A stretch of 64,000 bases of DNA from Cellulomonas sp. ES6 (lineage in GTDB: Bacteria; Actinomycetota; Actinomycetes; Actinomycetales; Cellulomonadaceae): the NCBI RefSeq assembly GCF_030053835.1, contig NZ_CP125655.1, positions 3,038,001 to 3,102,000 of the forward strand. Direction: 5' to 3'. Of the stretch, positions 36,695-43,941 are shown one piece after another. Each line of letters starts with the position of its first letter. Within the stretch, counting starts at the first letter, position 1. Under the pieces are notes generated by a model. The model was not told the origin of the DNA and did not search any database. It saw nothing but the letters and a program-made list of their open reading frames with translations. The position numbers were made by a program, and so were the translations under genes.

Positions 36695-36749
36695 GTTCGG
36701 ATCCGTTCGTGCGGACTCGCCGGGCGCGTCGGTGCGAACGGATCCGAAC
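36695..36749. repeat. Dispersed palindrome, GGATCC family, copy A
   Basis: Perfect 15-bp arms GTTCGGATCCGTTCG (36695-36709) and CGAACGGATCCGAAC (36735-36749) surround a 25-nt GC-rich loop. A near-identical element with a similar 25-nt loop lies at 48403-48457. Here it sits between the convergent genes 35960-36631 and metZ and may also terminate transcription. Confidence 0.8.
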
Positions 36750-36809
36750 CGCGGGATGCGGGGATGGCTCCGTGGGGCGGGCGGGCGGGTCGGTGCGTGG
36801 CCCCGGGTG

Positions 36810-38063
36810 TCAGGCCGGGAGCGTGTCGAGGGCCTGGGCGAGGTCGTCGTGCAGGTCCGCCACGTCCTCGAGGCCCACGGACAGCCGCACCGTGGACTCC
36901 GCGATGCCGACCGCCGCGCGCCCGGCCGGGCCGAGCTTGCGGTGCGTGGTCGTCGCCGGGTGCGTGACCAGGGACTTCGCGTCGCCCAGGTTGTTCGAGA
37001 TGTCGATGACCCGCAGCGCGTCGAGCACGGCGAACGTCGCGCGCTTCGCCTCGTCCGGCCCCGCGTCCTCCGGCACCCGCAGCCCGAACGTCACGACCGT
37101 CCCGCCGCCGTCCTGCTGCGCCAGCGCGAGGGCGTGCTGCGGGTGGGACGGCAGGTACGGGTAGCGCACGCCGGACACGGCGGGGTGCTCCTCCAGCCAG
37201 CCGGCCAGCGCGAGGGCGGACGCGGTCTGGTGGCGGACCCGCAGCGACAGCGTCTCCAGGCCCTTGAGCAGCACCCACGCGTTGAACGCCGACAGCGACG
37301 GCCCGGTGTTGCGGATCAGCGTCTGCACCGGTCCGTGCACGTACGCGTCGGTGCCGAGGATCGCCCCGCCGAGCACCCGCCCCTGCCCGTCGATGTGCTT
37401 GGTCGCCGAGTAGACGACCACGTCCGCGCCGAGCTCCAGGGGCCGCGACAGCACCGGGGTGGCGAACACGTTGTCGACGACGACGACCGCCCCGGCGGCG
37501 TGCGCGAGCCGGCTGACGGCCGCGATGTCGACGAGGTCCTGCATCGGGTTCGACGGGGTCTCGAAGAACACCACGTCGGCGGGGGTCGCGAGCGCCGCCT
37601 CCCACTGCTCCGGGACGTGCCCGTCCACGTAGTCGGTGCGCACGCCCCAGCCCGCGAGGACCTCGTCGAAGATCACCACGGAGGACCCGAACAGCGCCCG
37701 GGCGGCGACGACGCGCGACCCGGAGCGGACCAGGGCGGCGAGCGCCGTGAACACCGCGGACATGCCGGACGCGGTGGCGTAGCAGGCCTCGGCACCCTCC
37801 AGCAGCCGCAGCCGCTCCTCGAACGTCGACACCGTCGGGTTGCCGTAGCGGGAGTACAGGAACCGATCGGCCTCACCCGCGAACGCCGCCTCGGCGTCGG
37901 CGGCGCGCTCGTAGACGTAGCCCTGCGTGAGGAACAGCGCCTCGGACGTCTCCTGGAACCCGGACCGGACCGTGCCGCCGCGCACGGCGAGCGAGTCGGG
38001 GCGCAGCGACGCCCGGGGGAGCCGCTCGTCGCGCCAGTCGCCGGGTCCGGGGGCGGGCCTCAC
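36810..38063 (-). CDS. metZ: O-succinylhomoserine sulfhydrylase
   Basis: A 417-residue PLP enzyme of the Cys/Met metabolism family that makes homocysteine from O-succinylhomoserine and sulfide. The PLP Lys is Lys222 in YSATKHIDGQGR, whose following residues are typical of MetZ rather than cystathionine lyase. YSRYGNPTVSTFE (70-82) and ETPSNPM (168-174) are further cofactor sites. GTG 38063 overlaps the rhodanese stop (GTGA). It is the third gene of an operon led by a SAM-I riboswitch, consistent with repression when SAM is abundant. Confidence 0.93.
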   Translation of the reverse strand: MRPAPGPGDWRDERLPRASLRPDSLAVRGGTVRSGFQETSEALFLTQGYVYERAADAEAAFAGEADRFLYSRYGNPTVSTFEERLRLLEGAEACYATASGMSAVFTALAALVRSGSRVVAARALFGSSVVIFDEVLAGWGVRTDYVDGHVPEQWEAALATPADVVFFETPSNPMQDLVDIAAVSRLAHAAGAVVVVDNVFATPVLSRPLELGADVVVYSATKHIDGQGRVLGGAILGTDAYVHGPVQTLIRNTGPSLSAFNAWVLLKGLETLSLRVRHQTASALALAGWLEEHPAVSGVRYPYLPSHPQHALALAQQDGGGTVVTFGLRVPEDAGPDEAKRATFAVLDALRVIDISNNLGDAKSLVTHPATTTHRKLGPAGRAAVGIAESTVRLSVGLEDVADLHDDLAQALDTLPA

Positions 38064-38491
38064 GCGTCCCGCCACGGCAGGCCGGCGGCGCGCCAGCCGG
38101 TGTGCCCGCGGCGCCCGTCGGGGCCGACGTCGCCCTCGAAGCCGGTCAGCACGTTGTACGCCGGGCCGAGGCCCGCGGCGGTCGCCGTCGTCGCGGCGGC
38201 CACCGACCGGACGCCCGAACGGCACAGGAACACCACCGGGCGCGGCTCGCCCGCGACGATCCCCGCGGCCGCGAGCCCGTCGAGGAACGCGGGGTTGGGG
38301 CGGCCGGTCCCGTCGGTCCACTCGACGAACGCGGTCCGCTCGTCGCCGTCGGCGAGCTCCGCGGTGTCCGGGACGCCGATCGTCTGCCACTCGCCCTCCG
38401 TGCGGACGTCCACGAGGACGGCGCGCGGGTCGGACGCCAGCAGGTCCCAGGCCTCCCGCGGGGTGAGGTCACCCGCGTACGGGGCGCTCAC
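38060..38491 (-). CDS. Rhodanese-like sulfurtransferase
   Basis: A 143-residue single-domain rhodanese. The first half has VLVDVRTEGEWQTIG (25-39), and the active-site loop is CRSGVRS beginning at Cys90, which carries the persulfide. The Trp/Gly-rich C-terminus (GHTGWRAAGLPW) matches rhodaneses found beside metZ, which are thought to feed or sense sulfide for homocysteine synthesis. GTG 38491 overlaps the upstream stop (GTGA), and its own stop overlaps metZ. It is cytoplasmic. Confidence 0.92.
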   Translation of the reverse strand: MSAPYAGDLTPREAWDLLASDPRAVLVDVRTEGEWQTIGVPDTAELADGDERTAFVEWTDGTGRPNPAFLDGLAAAGIVAGEPRPVVFLCRSGVRSVAAATTATAAGLGPAYNVLTGFEGDVGPDGRRGHTGWRAAGLPWRDA

Positions 38492-38691
38492 GCCGGCACC
38501 ACCCGGGCACGCGCGGCCTCGGGCAGGACGAGCGCCTGGGCGACGACCACCCGCTCGCCGTCGAAGGTCGCGGCGGGGCTGCCGTGCAGCACGTAGCCCT
38601 CGTCGAGGGCGGCGCTCACCCGCTCGCAGAACGTGCGGTCGTCCGGCCCGGTCAGCAGCCGGTAGCGCAGGCGGTCGTCGGTCGTCGTCAT
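38488..38691 (-). CDS. DUF1737-type small protein
   Basis: A 67-residue protein with the DUF1737 pattern: YRLLTGPDDRTFCERVSAAL, then EGYVLHGSPAATFDGERVVV and AQAL. Its function is unknown. ATG 38691 has GGAGGAG three nucleotides upstream. That site directly abuts the 3' strand of riboswitch helix P1, so this is the start whose access the SAM-I aptamer would control. An in-frame upstream ATG (38721) falls inside the aptamer and is rejected. It is the first gene of the DUF1737-rhodanese-metZ operon. Confidence 0.82.
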   Translation of the reverse strand: MTTTDDRLRYRLLTGPDDRTFCERVSAALDEGYVLHGSPAATFDGERVVVAQALVLPEAARARVVPA

Positions 38692-38699
38692 GCTCTCCT

Positions 38700-38806
38700 C
38701 CATCGGACCTGGCGGAAGCACCCTCGGCCGGCCCGTGCTCGTGGGAGCCCCGGGCCGCGGGTTGCTGCGGCGTCGACGAGCCAGATCTCTCGGCCGCTCT
38801 GGATGG
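38700..38806 (-). promoter_or_regulatory. SAM-I (S-box) riboswitch
   Basis: Read on the minus strand, the element matches the S-box layout. Helix P1 is CCATC (38806-38802) with GATGG (38704-38700). Next come AGAGCGGCCGAGAGATCTGG, then CTCGTCGACGCCGCAGCAACC, an extended P3 arm, and GGGTGCTTCCGCCAG before P1 closes. The P1 3' strand runs straight into the GGAGGAG ribosome binding site, so SAM binding would stabilise P1 and most simply block translation. It leads the DUF1737-rhodanese-metZ operon. Confidence 0.85.
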
Positions 38807-38813
38807 TGCGGCG

Positions 38814-38819
38814 ATGCTA
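38814..38819 (-). promoter_or_regulatory. -10 hexamer TAGCAT of the SAM-I-led operon
   Basis: TAGCAT ends 7 nt before the first paired base of riboswitch helix P1, so transcription would begin at the aptamer. No good -35 hexamer is visible. Confidence 0.55.
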
Positions 38820-38870
38820 CGCCATGCCCCGGGCCCCCGGGGCGGGTGAGGCCGCACTGTGGACGACGGT

Positions 38871-38899
38871 TGACACCCGCGCGGACCGCGCCGCATCCT
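38871..38899 (+). promoter_or_regulatory. Promoter of the SAM-IV-led gene
   Basis: A consensus -35 TTGACA (38871-38876), a 17-nt spacer and -10 CATCCT (38894-38899) put the transcription start near 38906, at the beginning of the SAM-IV aptamer. This is the best full -35/-10 pair I see in the window. Confidence 0.75.
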
Positions 38900-38907
38900 A
38901 CGGGCGT

Positions 38908-39022
38908 AGGTCATGAGCGCCAGCGCGAAGCCCCGGCTCGCTGGCCGGCAACCCTCCCACCGCGGCGGGGTGCCCCGGGTGACGACCTGGCCGTCCACCG
39001 ACCGGTGGCCGGCAAGCGCGGG
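38908..39022 (+). promoter_or_regulatory. SAM-IV riboswitch
   Basis: The plus-strand sequence shows helix P1 AGGTC (38908-38912) with GACCT (38984-38988). Between them are CATGAGCGCCAGCG, the AAGCCCCGGCTCGCTGGCCG block and GCAACCCTCCCACCGCGG, then CGGGGTGCCCCGGGTGACGA, which is the SAM-IV pattern known from Streptomyces and mycobacteria. GC-rich 3' helices follow. A further hairpin (39026-39033 with 39037-39044) lies before the start codon at 39074 and may act as terminator or start-site blocker. Confidence 0.92.
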
Positions 39023-39073
39023 GTCGCCCGGTCGGTGACCGGGCCCCCACCGAGATCCACCGGGGGTCCTCCC

Positions 39074-40447
39074 ATGTCCGTCAGCACCCTGTCCTGCGCC
39101 ACCGCCCTGCTGCCCGTGGTCGGGGGTGACACGCCCGTCCCGCTGGTCGACGGCCGGTCGGTGCCGTACGCCAACCTCGACTACGCCGCGTCCGCACCCG
39201 CCCTGGAGGCGGTGGCCACCCGCGTCGTCGAGGTGCTGCCGCTGTACGCGTCGGTGCACCGCGGCGCCGGGTACCTGTCCCAGGTGTCGACCGCCCTGTA
39301 CGAGGCGTCCCGCGCGGCGGTCGCCCGGTTCGCCGGCGCCCGGCCCGACGACGTCGCCGTCATCACCCGGAACACCACCGACGCGCTGAACCTGCTGGCC
39401 GGCTGCGTCCCGGAGGGCGGGCGCGTGCTCGTGCTGGACGTCGAGCACCACGCGAACCTGCTGCCCTGGGTGCGGTCTGTGCGCGGGTCGGGCCGGGTCG
39501 CGACGATCCTGCCGGTGGCGGCGACCGTCGCGGAGACGCTCGCGTCGCTCCGCGCGGAGCTCGCCCGGCAGCCGTACGCGCTCGTCACGGTGACCGGGGC
39601 CTCCAACGTGACCGGGGAGTCGCTGCCGCTGGCGTCCGTGGTCGCGCTCGCGCAGGAGGGTGGGGCGCGGGTCGCGGTCGACGGGGCGCAGCTGCTGCCG
39701 CACCGGGCGTTCTCGCTCGCGGAGTCGGGGGTCGACTACGTGGCGTTCTCCGGGCACAAGACGTACGCGCCGTTCGGCGCCGGCGCGCTCGTCGGCCGGC
39801 GCGACTGGCTGGACGCCGGCACGCCGTACCTCGCGGGCGGCGGCGCCGTCCGGGACGTGCGCACCGACCGCACGCTGTGGCAGCCGGCGCCCGCCCGGCA
39901 CGAGGGCGGCTCCCCGAACGTGCTGGGCGCGGTGGCGCTCGCGGAGGCGTGCGACGCCCTGTCCGCCCTGCCCGAGGGCGCGCTGGCGGCGCACGAGTCG
40001 GCGCTGCGCGACCGGCTGCTCGACGGCCTCGCGGCGGTCCCCGGCGTGCGGGTGCTGCGGCTGTGGCCGGACTCCGCCGACCCGGTCGGCGTCGTGTCGT
40101 TCACCGTGGGGGAGCACGACCCGGGCCTCGTCGCCGCGTACCTCTCGGCCGAGCACGGGGTGGGCGTCCGCGACGGCCGGTTCTGCGCGCACCCGCTGCT
40201 GGCGCGCGTCGGCGTGACGGGCGGTGCGGTCCGGGCGTCGGTCGGGGTCGGGACGACGGCCGAGGTCGTGGACCGGCTGCTCGACGGCCTGCGCGCCTTC
40301 GTCGAGCACGGCCCGCGCGCCCGCTACGAGGTCGTCGACGGCTGCTGGGCGGTGGCCGACGACCCGCGTCCGCGGCCGGCGGTCACGGGCATCGAGTCCA
40401 TCGCGGCGACGGCGGCGGCCGCGTGCGGCCCGGCCGTGGAGGTCTGA
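39074..40447 (+). CDS. Class V aminotransferase, SufS-like cysteine desulfurase family
   Basis: A 457-residue PLP enzyme. The cofactor Lys is Lys229 in AFSGHKTYAPFG. VEHHANLLPW (123-132) and the DGAQLLPH loop (203-210) are family sites, and Cys371 in RDGRFCAHP matches the catalytic Cys of SufS-type desulfurases. It would move sulfur from cysteine or a related compound. A non-desulfurase role is possible because the N-terminus is extended and the C-terminal 50 residues are unusual. Control by a SAM-IV riboswitch ties it to methionine/SAM supply rather than to Fe-S assembly. No suf genes are nearby. Confidence 0.82.
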   Translation: MSVSTLSCATALLPVVGGDTPVPLVDGRSVPYANLDYAASAPALEAVATRVVEVLPLYASVHRGAGYLSQVSTALYEASRAAVARFAGARPDDVAVITRNTTDALNLLAGCVPEGGRVLVLDVEHHANLLPWVRSVRGSGRVATILPVAATVAETLASLRAELARQPYALVTVTGASNVTGESLPLASVVALAQEGGARVAVDGAQLLPHRAFSLAESGVDYVAFSGHKTYAPFGAGALVGRRDWLDAGTPYLAGGGAVRDVRTDRTLWQPAPARHEGGSPNVLGAVALAEACDALSALPEGALAAHESALRDRLLDGLAAVPGVRVLRLWPDSADPVGVVSFTVGEHDPGLVAAYLSAEHGVGVRDGRFCAHPLLARVGVTGGAVRASVGVGTTAEVVDRLLDGLRAFVEHGPRARYEVVDGCWAVADDPRPRPAVTGIESIAATAAAACGPAVEV

Positions 40448-40452
40448 GCCCG

Positions 40453-41076
40453 TCAGTCCACCGTCACGCCGAGGTGCGCGGCGAGCACCTCGGACAGGTC
40501 CAGGAGCTGCTCGCGGCTGATCGTCGTGCCCCGCAGGCCCGCGATCCCGTCGACGCCGGCGAGCTCGGCGCCCCGCAGGTCGGTGTCGCGGAGCTGGGCG
40601 CGCGTGACGTCGAGCCGGCCGACGCGGCAGTCCGCGAACGTCACGCGGGCGGCGCGCACGCCCGCGAGGTCCAGGTCCCCGATCGTGCAGCCGGTGAACC
40701 GCAGGTCCTGCACCCGGGAGTCGCGCAGGTTGAGGTAGTCGATCTTGCCGCCCTCGACGGTCACCCGGTCCCAGGTGCCGCCGAACGCCTCGACGGCGCC
40801 GAACCGGCACCCCCGCAGCGCGACGTCCCGCCACGAGCCCCCGCGCGCACGCACGGCGCCCGCCCGGCAGTCCGCGAGCGTGGTGTCGACGAGGCGCGCG
40901 TGGTCGAGGGTCGCGCCCTCCAGGTCGCAGCCCCGCAGCAGGCACTCGACGAGCCGGGCGCCCTCGCCGTCGGCACCGGAGAGGTCGAGGCCGTCGAGCA
41001 GCAGGCGGTCGTAGTCGCCCTCCGGCTGCCAGGTCCCGGTCCAGGGCTCCAGCACGTCCTCGCGGGGGGTGGTCAT
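40453..41076 (-). CDS. Pentapeptide-repeat protein
   Basis: A 207-residue protein largely made of A(D/N)LxX-like repeats (LLLDGLDLSGADGEGARLVE, CDLEGATLDHARLVDTTLAD, RDTDLRGAELAGVDG), which should fold as a right-handed quadrilateral beta-helix. Family members include DNA mimics such as gyrase-protecting Qnr/MfpA proteins, but most have unknown roles and this one lacks a diagnostic feature. It ends 5 nt before the stop of the convergent desulfurase-like gene. The start is ATG 41076. Confidence 0.85.
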   Translation of the reverse strand: MTTPREDVLEPWTGTWQPEGDYDRLLLDGLDLSGADGEGARLVECLLRGCDLEGATLDHARLVDTTLADCRAGAVRARGGSWRDVALRGCRFGAVEAFGGTWDRVTVEGGKIDYLNLRDSRVQDLRFTGCTIGDLDLAGVRAARVTFADCRVGRLDVTRAQLRDTDLRGAELAGVDGIAGLRGTTISREQLLDLSEVLAAHLGVTVD

Positions 41077-41172
41077 GCGCCCACCCTCCCACCCGCCACC
41101 CACAGCCCCGCGCGCCCACGCGCCCGCCCGCCCGCGCACCCGCCCGCCCGCCCCCTCCCGCGCACCCCCTCG

Positions 41173-41237
41173 CGCCGAGAAGCCAGGACACGCCCGGGAT
41201 CCGGGCCGCAGCGCCCGCGTGTCCTGGACTCTCGACG
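41173..41237. repeat. Palindromic repeat, CCAGGACACGC family, copy 1
   Basis: A 65-bp element. The left arm CGCCGAGA-AG-CCAGGACACGC pairs with the right arm GCGTGTCCTGG-AC-TCTCGACG, interrupted by one 2-nt internal mismatch and a single change near the end. It is the first of three tandem copies. Confidence 0.85.
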
Positions 41238-41315
41238 CAGCACTCGCGCACGGGGAGGGAGCGCCCGCGCGCTCACGTTCAGGCCCGCGCTCAGCCGCTC
41301 TTGCTCTGGCCCTCA

Positions 41316-41380
41316 CGCCGAGATGCCAGGACGCGCCCGGGATTCGGGCGCCGGCGCCCGCGTGTCCTGGACTCTCGGCG
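41316..41380. repeat. Palindromic repeat, CCAGGACACGC family, copy 2
   Basis: A 65-bp element of the same design, with arms CGCCGAGA-TG-CCAGGACGCGC and GCGTGTCCTGG-AC-TCTCGGCG. The 2-nt mismatch lies at the same place as in the other copies. It starts 143 bp after copy 1. Confidence 0.85.
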
Positions 41381-41468
41381 CGGCGCCCGCGCACGGGAGG
41401 GAGCGCCCGCGCCCGGGCCCGCGCGCTCACGCTCAGGCCTGCGATCAACCCTCACCCTCTGGCCCTCA

Positions 41469-41533
41469 TGCCGAGACGCCAGGACACGCCCGGGGTTCCA
41501 GACGCGGCGTCCGCGTGTCCTGGACTCTCGGCG
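41469..41533. repeat. Palindromic repeat, CCAGGACACGC family, copy 3
   Basis: A 65-bp element with arms TGCCGAGA-CG-CCAGGACACGC and GCGTGTCCTGG-AC-TCTCGGCG. It starts 153 bp after copy 2. The loop differs from those of copies 1 and 2, so the arms are the conserved part. Confidence 0.85.
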
Positions 41534-41620
41534 CGGTGCTCGCGCGCGCGGGGGTCGGCGCGGGGCACGCGCACGGGAGGCAGCGCGCACGCGCGCGGCC
41601 TGGCCCCCCGTGCGGTCCCG

Positions 41621-42580
41621 TCAGCGCAGGGGGCGGACGTCCGAGACGAGGTGCAGCTTGCCTCGCTTCGCGTCCCAGGCGGTGACCGTCCAGCCCTCAT
41701 CGGTCGGGGCGGTCCGCACCGCCGGGGACGACGGCAGCAGCACCGGCGCGGTGAACTCGACGTCCCACGCGTACGCCGGCCCCCGCCGCGCCCCGACCGC
41801 GGCGAGCGCCCGGGCGGCGGTGTCCATGCCGTGGGCGATCGCCCGGGGGAACCCGAGCGCCCGCGCGGTGAGCGGGGACAGGTGGATGGGGTTCGCGTCG
41901 CCGGACACGGCGGCGTAGCGGCGGCCGGTGTCCGCGGCGAGCGCCCACCGGCCCGTGGGGACCGGGGGCTCGAACGGCGGTCGCGGCTCCTCCTCCGGGG
42001 CCTCGCCGGCGGCCCGGGACCCGACGGCGAGGTAGGTGGACACGCCGCGCCACGCGGGCGGGTCGGCGTCCGGCCCGCCCGCCGGCCGGACCTCGGTCAC
42101 CAGGTCGACCTGCGCGCCGCGGCGGTGCGGCCGCAGGTCCTGCGCCCACGCCCGGATGTCGAGCGCGTCCCCGACGTGCAGCGGCGCGCGCTGCACGACG
42201 CGGTTCGCCAGGTGGACCATGCCGAGCGCGGGCAGCGGGAACTCCGGCCGCACGACGAGGGCGATGGCCACGGGGAACGCCAGCACGTGCGCGTACCCGG
42301 CGGGCAGCTCGTCCGTCGCGGCCTCGCCGACGTGGTGCTGGTACGCCGTCAGGTGGTCGACGTCCGGCCGCACACCGCGCAGCAGGTGCTCGACGGCGGG
42401 CAGCGCGGCGGCGCCCCCCGACGCGCCTCCGCCCCCCGACGGGCGCCCGCCCCCGGACGCGCCCCCGCCGAGCCGCCCCCGCACCGCCGACGCCCCGGCC
42501 CGGGCGTACAGCGCCCCCAGCCGGGGCACGGCGCCGAGCTCGACCGGGCGTCGCGCGCCGGCGGTGGTGGCCGCCGTCAC
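41621..42580 (-). CDS. MaoC-like (R)-specific hydratase/dehydratase, HtdX type
   Basis: A 319-residue double-hotdog protein. The C-terminal MaoC domain has the catalytic YAAVSGDANPIHLSPLTARA and GFPRAIAHGMDT. The N-terminal hotdog is degenerate, as in mycobacterial HtdX. A Gly/Ser/Pro-rich insert (about residues 36-60) is unusual low-complexity sequence. The protein should hydrate or dehydrate 3-hydroxyacyl thioesters. GTG 42580 overlaps the fabG stop (GTGA). It is the last gene of the FadA-FabG4-MaoC operon, the same order as Rv0243-Rv0242c-Rv0241c in Mycobacterium tuberculosis. Confidence 0.88.
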   Translation of the reverse strand: MTAATTAGARRPVELGAVPRLGALYARAGASAVRGRLGGGASGGGRPSGGGGASGGAAALPAVEHLLRGVRPDVDHLTAYQHHVGEAATDELPAGYAHVLAFPVAIALVVRPEFPLPALGMVHLANRVVQRAPLHVGDALDIRAWAQDLRPHRRGAQVDLVTEVRPAGGPDADPPAWRGVSTYLAVGSRAAGEAPEEEPRPPFEPPVPTGRWALAADTGRRYAAVSGDANPIHLSPLTARALGFPRAIAHGMDTAARALAAVGARRGPAYAWDVEFTAPVLLPSSPAVRTAPTDEGWTVTAWDAKRGKLHLVSDVRPLR

Positions 42581-43941
42581 CGGCCCACCATGCTCTGCCC
42601 GCACACCCGCAGCACCTGCCCGACGACGCCGCCGGCCGGCGGGGACGCGAGGAACGCGACCGCCTCGGCGACGTCGACCGGCAGCCCGCCCTGCTGCAGC
42701 GAGGACAGCCGCCGCGCGACCTGCCGGGTGAGGGCGGGCATCCGGGCGGTCATGTCGGTCTCGATGAACCCGGGCGCGACCGCGTTCGCCGTGCCGCCGA
42801 ACGCCGCCAGCAGGGGCGCGGTGGCCTGGACCATGCCGATCACGCCGCCCTTGGACGCGGCGTAGTTGGTCTGGCCGCGGTTGCCGGCGATGCCGGAGGT
42901 GGACGCGAGCGACACGATCCGGGGGGCGTCGGCGAAGTCGCCGGAGGTCAGCAGCGCCTCGTTGATGCGGAGCTGGGCCGCGACGTTCACGGCGATGACG
43001 GACTCCCAGCGGTCGGGCGTCATGTTGGCGAGCAGCTTGTCCCGCGTGATCCCGGCGTTGTGCACGACGACGTCGAGCCGGCCGTGCCGGGCCAGCGCGT
43101 GCTCGAGGATCCGCGCCCCGGAGTCCTCGGCGGTGACGTCGAGCTGCAGCGCGGTCCCGCGCACGCGGTTGGCGACGGCCGCCAGCGCCTCGCCGGCGGC
43201 GGGGACGTCCACCGCCACGACGGTCGCGCCGTCCCGGGCGAGCGTCGTGGTGATGGCCTCGCCGATGCCGCGGGCGGCGCCGGTGACGACGGCGACGCGC
43301 CCGGCGAGCGGCTGGTCCCAGTCGGCGGGCAGCGTCCCGGCGTCGGAGTCGACCGCGAGGAGCTGGCCGTCGACGTACGCCGACCGCGCGGACAGCAGGA
43401 ACCGCAGCGCGCCGAGGGCGGCCGGGGCGGTGACGGGCACACCGTCCGCGACGACCACGCCGTTGGCGGTCGCGCCGGCGCGCAGCTCCTTGGCCACGGA
43501 GCGCAGCGCACCGTCCACGCCCTGCCGGGCGGCGGCGACCGCCGGTGCCTGGTCGGGGGTGGCGGGCCGGGAGACCGTCACGACGCGGCCGTGCGGGGTG
43601 AGCGTCCGCAGCACGGGCGCGAGGGCGAGCAGCGGGCCGGCGAGCGCCTCCGGGTGCGTGACCTCGCTGAGCGCCAGCACGACCGCCGCGAACCGGGTGC
43701 CCTCGGTGGCGTGCCGCCGGACGTCGAGGTCCCAGCCCTTGTGGTCGGCCGACGTCCCGGCGAGCAGGCGGGCGAGCGCGTCGGCGTCCGGCCCCTCGCC
43801 GAGCACGAGCACCGGTCCGTCGACGAGCGGGGCCCCGGCGCGGTACCGGTGCAGGCGCGCGGGACGCGGCAGGCCGAGCTGCTTCGCGATCTTCGAGGTG
43901 AGCCCGTCGTTGACGAGGTCGAGGTAGCGGTCGGTCGTCAT
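42577..43941 (-). CDS. fabG: High-molecular-weight 3-oxoacyl-thioester reductase, FabG4 type
   Basis: A 454-residue two-domain SDR enzyme. The N-terminal 210 residues form a degenerate flavodoxin-like Rossmann domain. The C-terminal domain is a full reductase with VVTGAARGIGEA (cofactor), HNAGITRD and a Ser/Tyr/Lys site in SLASTSGIAG and NYAASKGG. Long FabG4 proteins reduce 3-oxoacyl-CoA or -ACP with NADH. ATG 43941 shares one base with the thiolase stop (TGATG). It is flanked by a thiolase and a MaoC hydratase, so it acts in the same acyl-thioester cycle. Confidence 0.93.
   Translation of the reverse strand: MTTDRYLDLVNDGLTSKIAKQLGLPRPARLHRYRAGAPLVDGPVLVLGEGPDADALARLLAGTSADHKGWDLDVRRHATEGTRFAAVVLALSEVTHPEALAGPLLALAPVLRTLTPHGRVVTVSRPATPDQAPAVAAARQGVDGALRSVAKELRAGATANGVVVADGVPVTAPAALGALRFLLSARSAYVDGQLLAVDSDAGTLPADWDQPLAGRVAVVTGAARGIGEAITTTLARDGATVVAVDVPAAGEALAAVANRVRGTALQLDVTAEDSGARILEHALARHGRLDVVVHNAGITRDKLLANMTPDRWESVIAVNVAAQLRINEALLTSGDFADAPRIVSLASTSGIAGNRGQTNYAASKGGVIGMVQATAPLLAAFGGTANAVAPGFIETDMTARMPALTRQVARRLSSLQQGGLPVDVAEAVAFLASPPAGGVVGQVLRVCGQSMVGR

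Larger units (their letters stand above)
41077..41620. other. 544-bp gene-free region holding a tandem palindrome array
   Basis: No ORF on either strand shows protein-like features. The first 90 bp are a very C-rich simple-sequence tract. The rest is three diverged direct repeats of about 145-155 bp (41173-41315, 41316-41468, 41469 to about 41610). Each begins with a 65-bp imperfect palindrome and continues with a G/C-rich spacer that is itself related between units (CGCGCACGGGAGGGAGCGCC, then GCTCACGCTCAGGCC). Confidence 0.75.

Noticed and set aside
36695..36749. GGATCC palindrome as a phage or element attachment site
   Set aside because: No integrase, tRNA target or direct-repeat boundary is near, and a second copy sits 12 kb away in a different context.
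38488..38721. Longer start for the DUF1737 gene at 38721
   Set aside because: The extra codons lie inside riboswitch helix P1 and upstream of the strong GGAGGAG site. Family similarity starts just after 38691.
41173..41533. Regularly spaced repeats considered as a CRISPR array
   Set aside because: Units are 65-bp inverted repeats on a roughly 150-bp period, spacers are related to each other, only three units exist and no cas gene is present.
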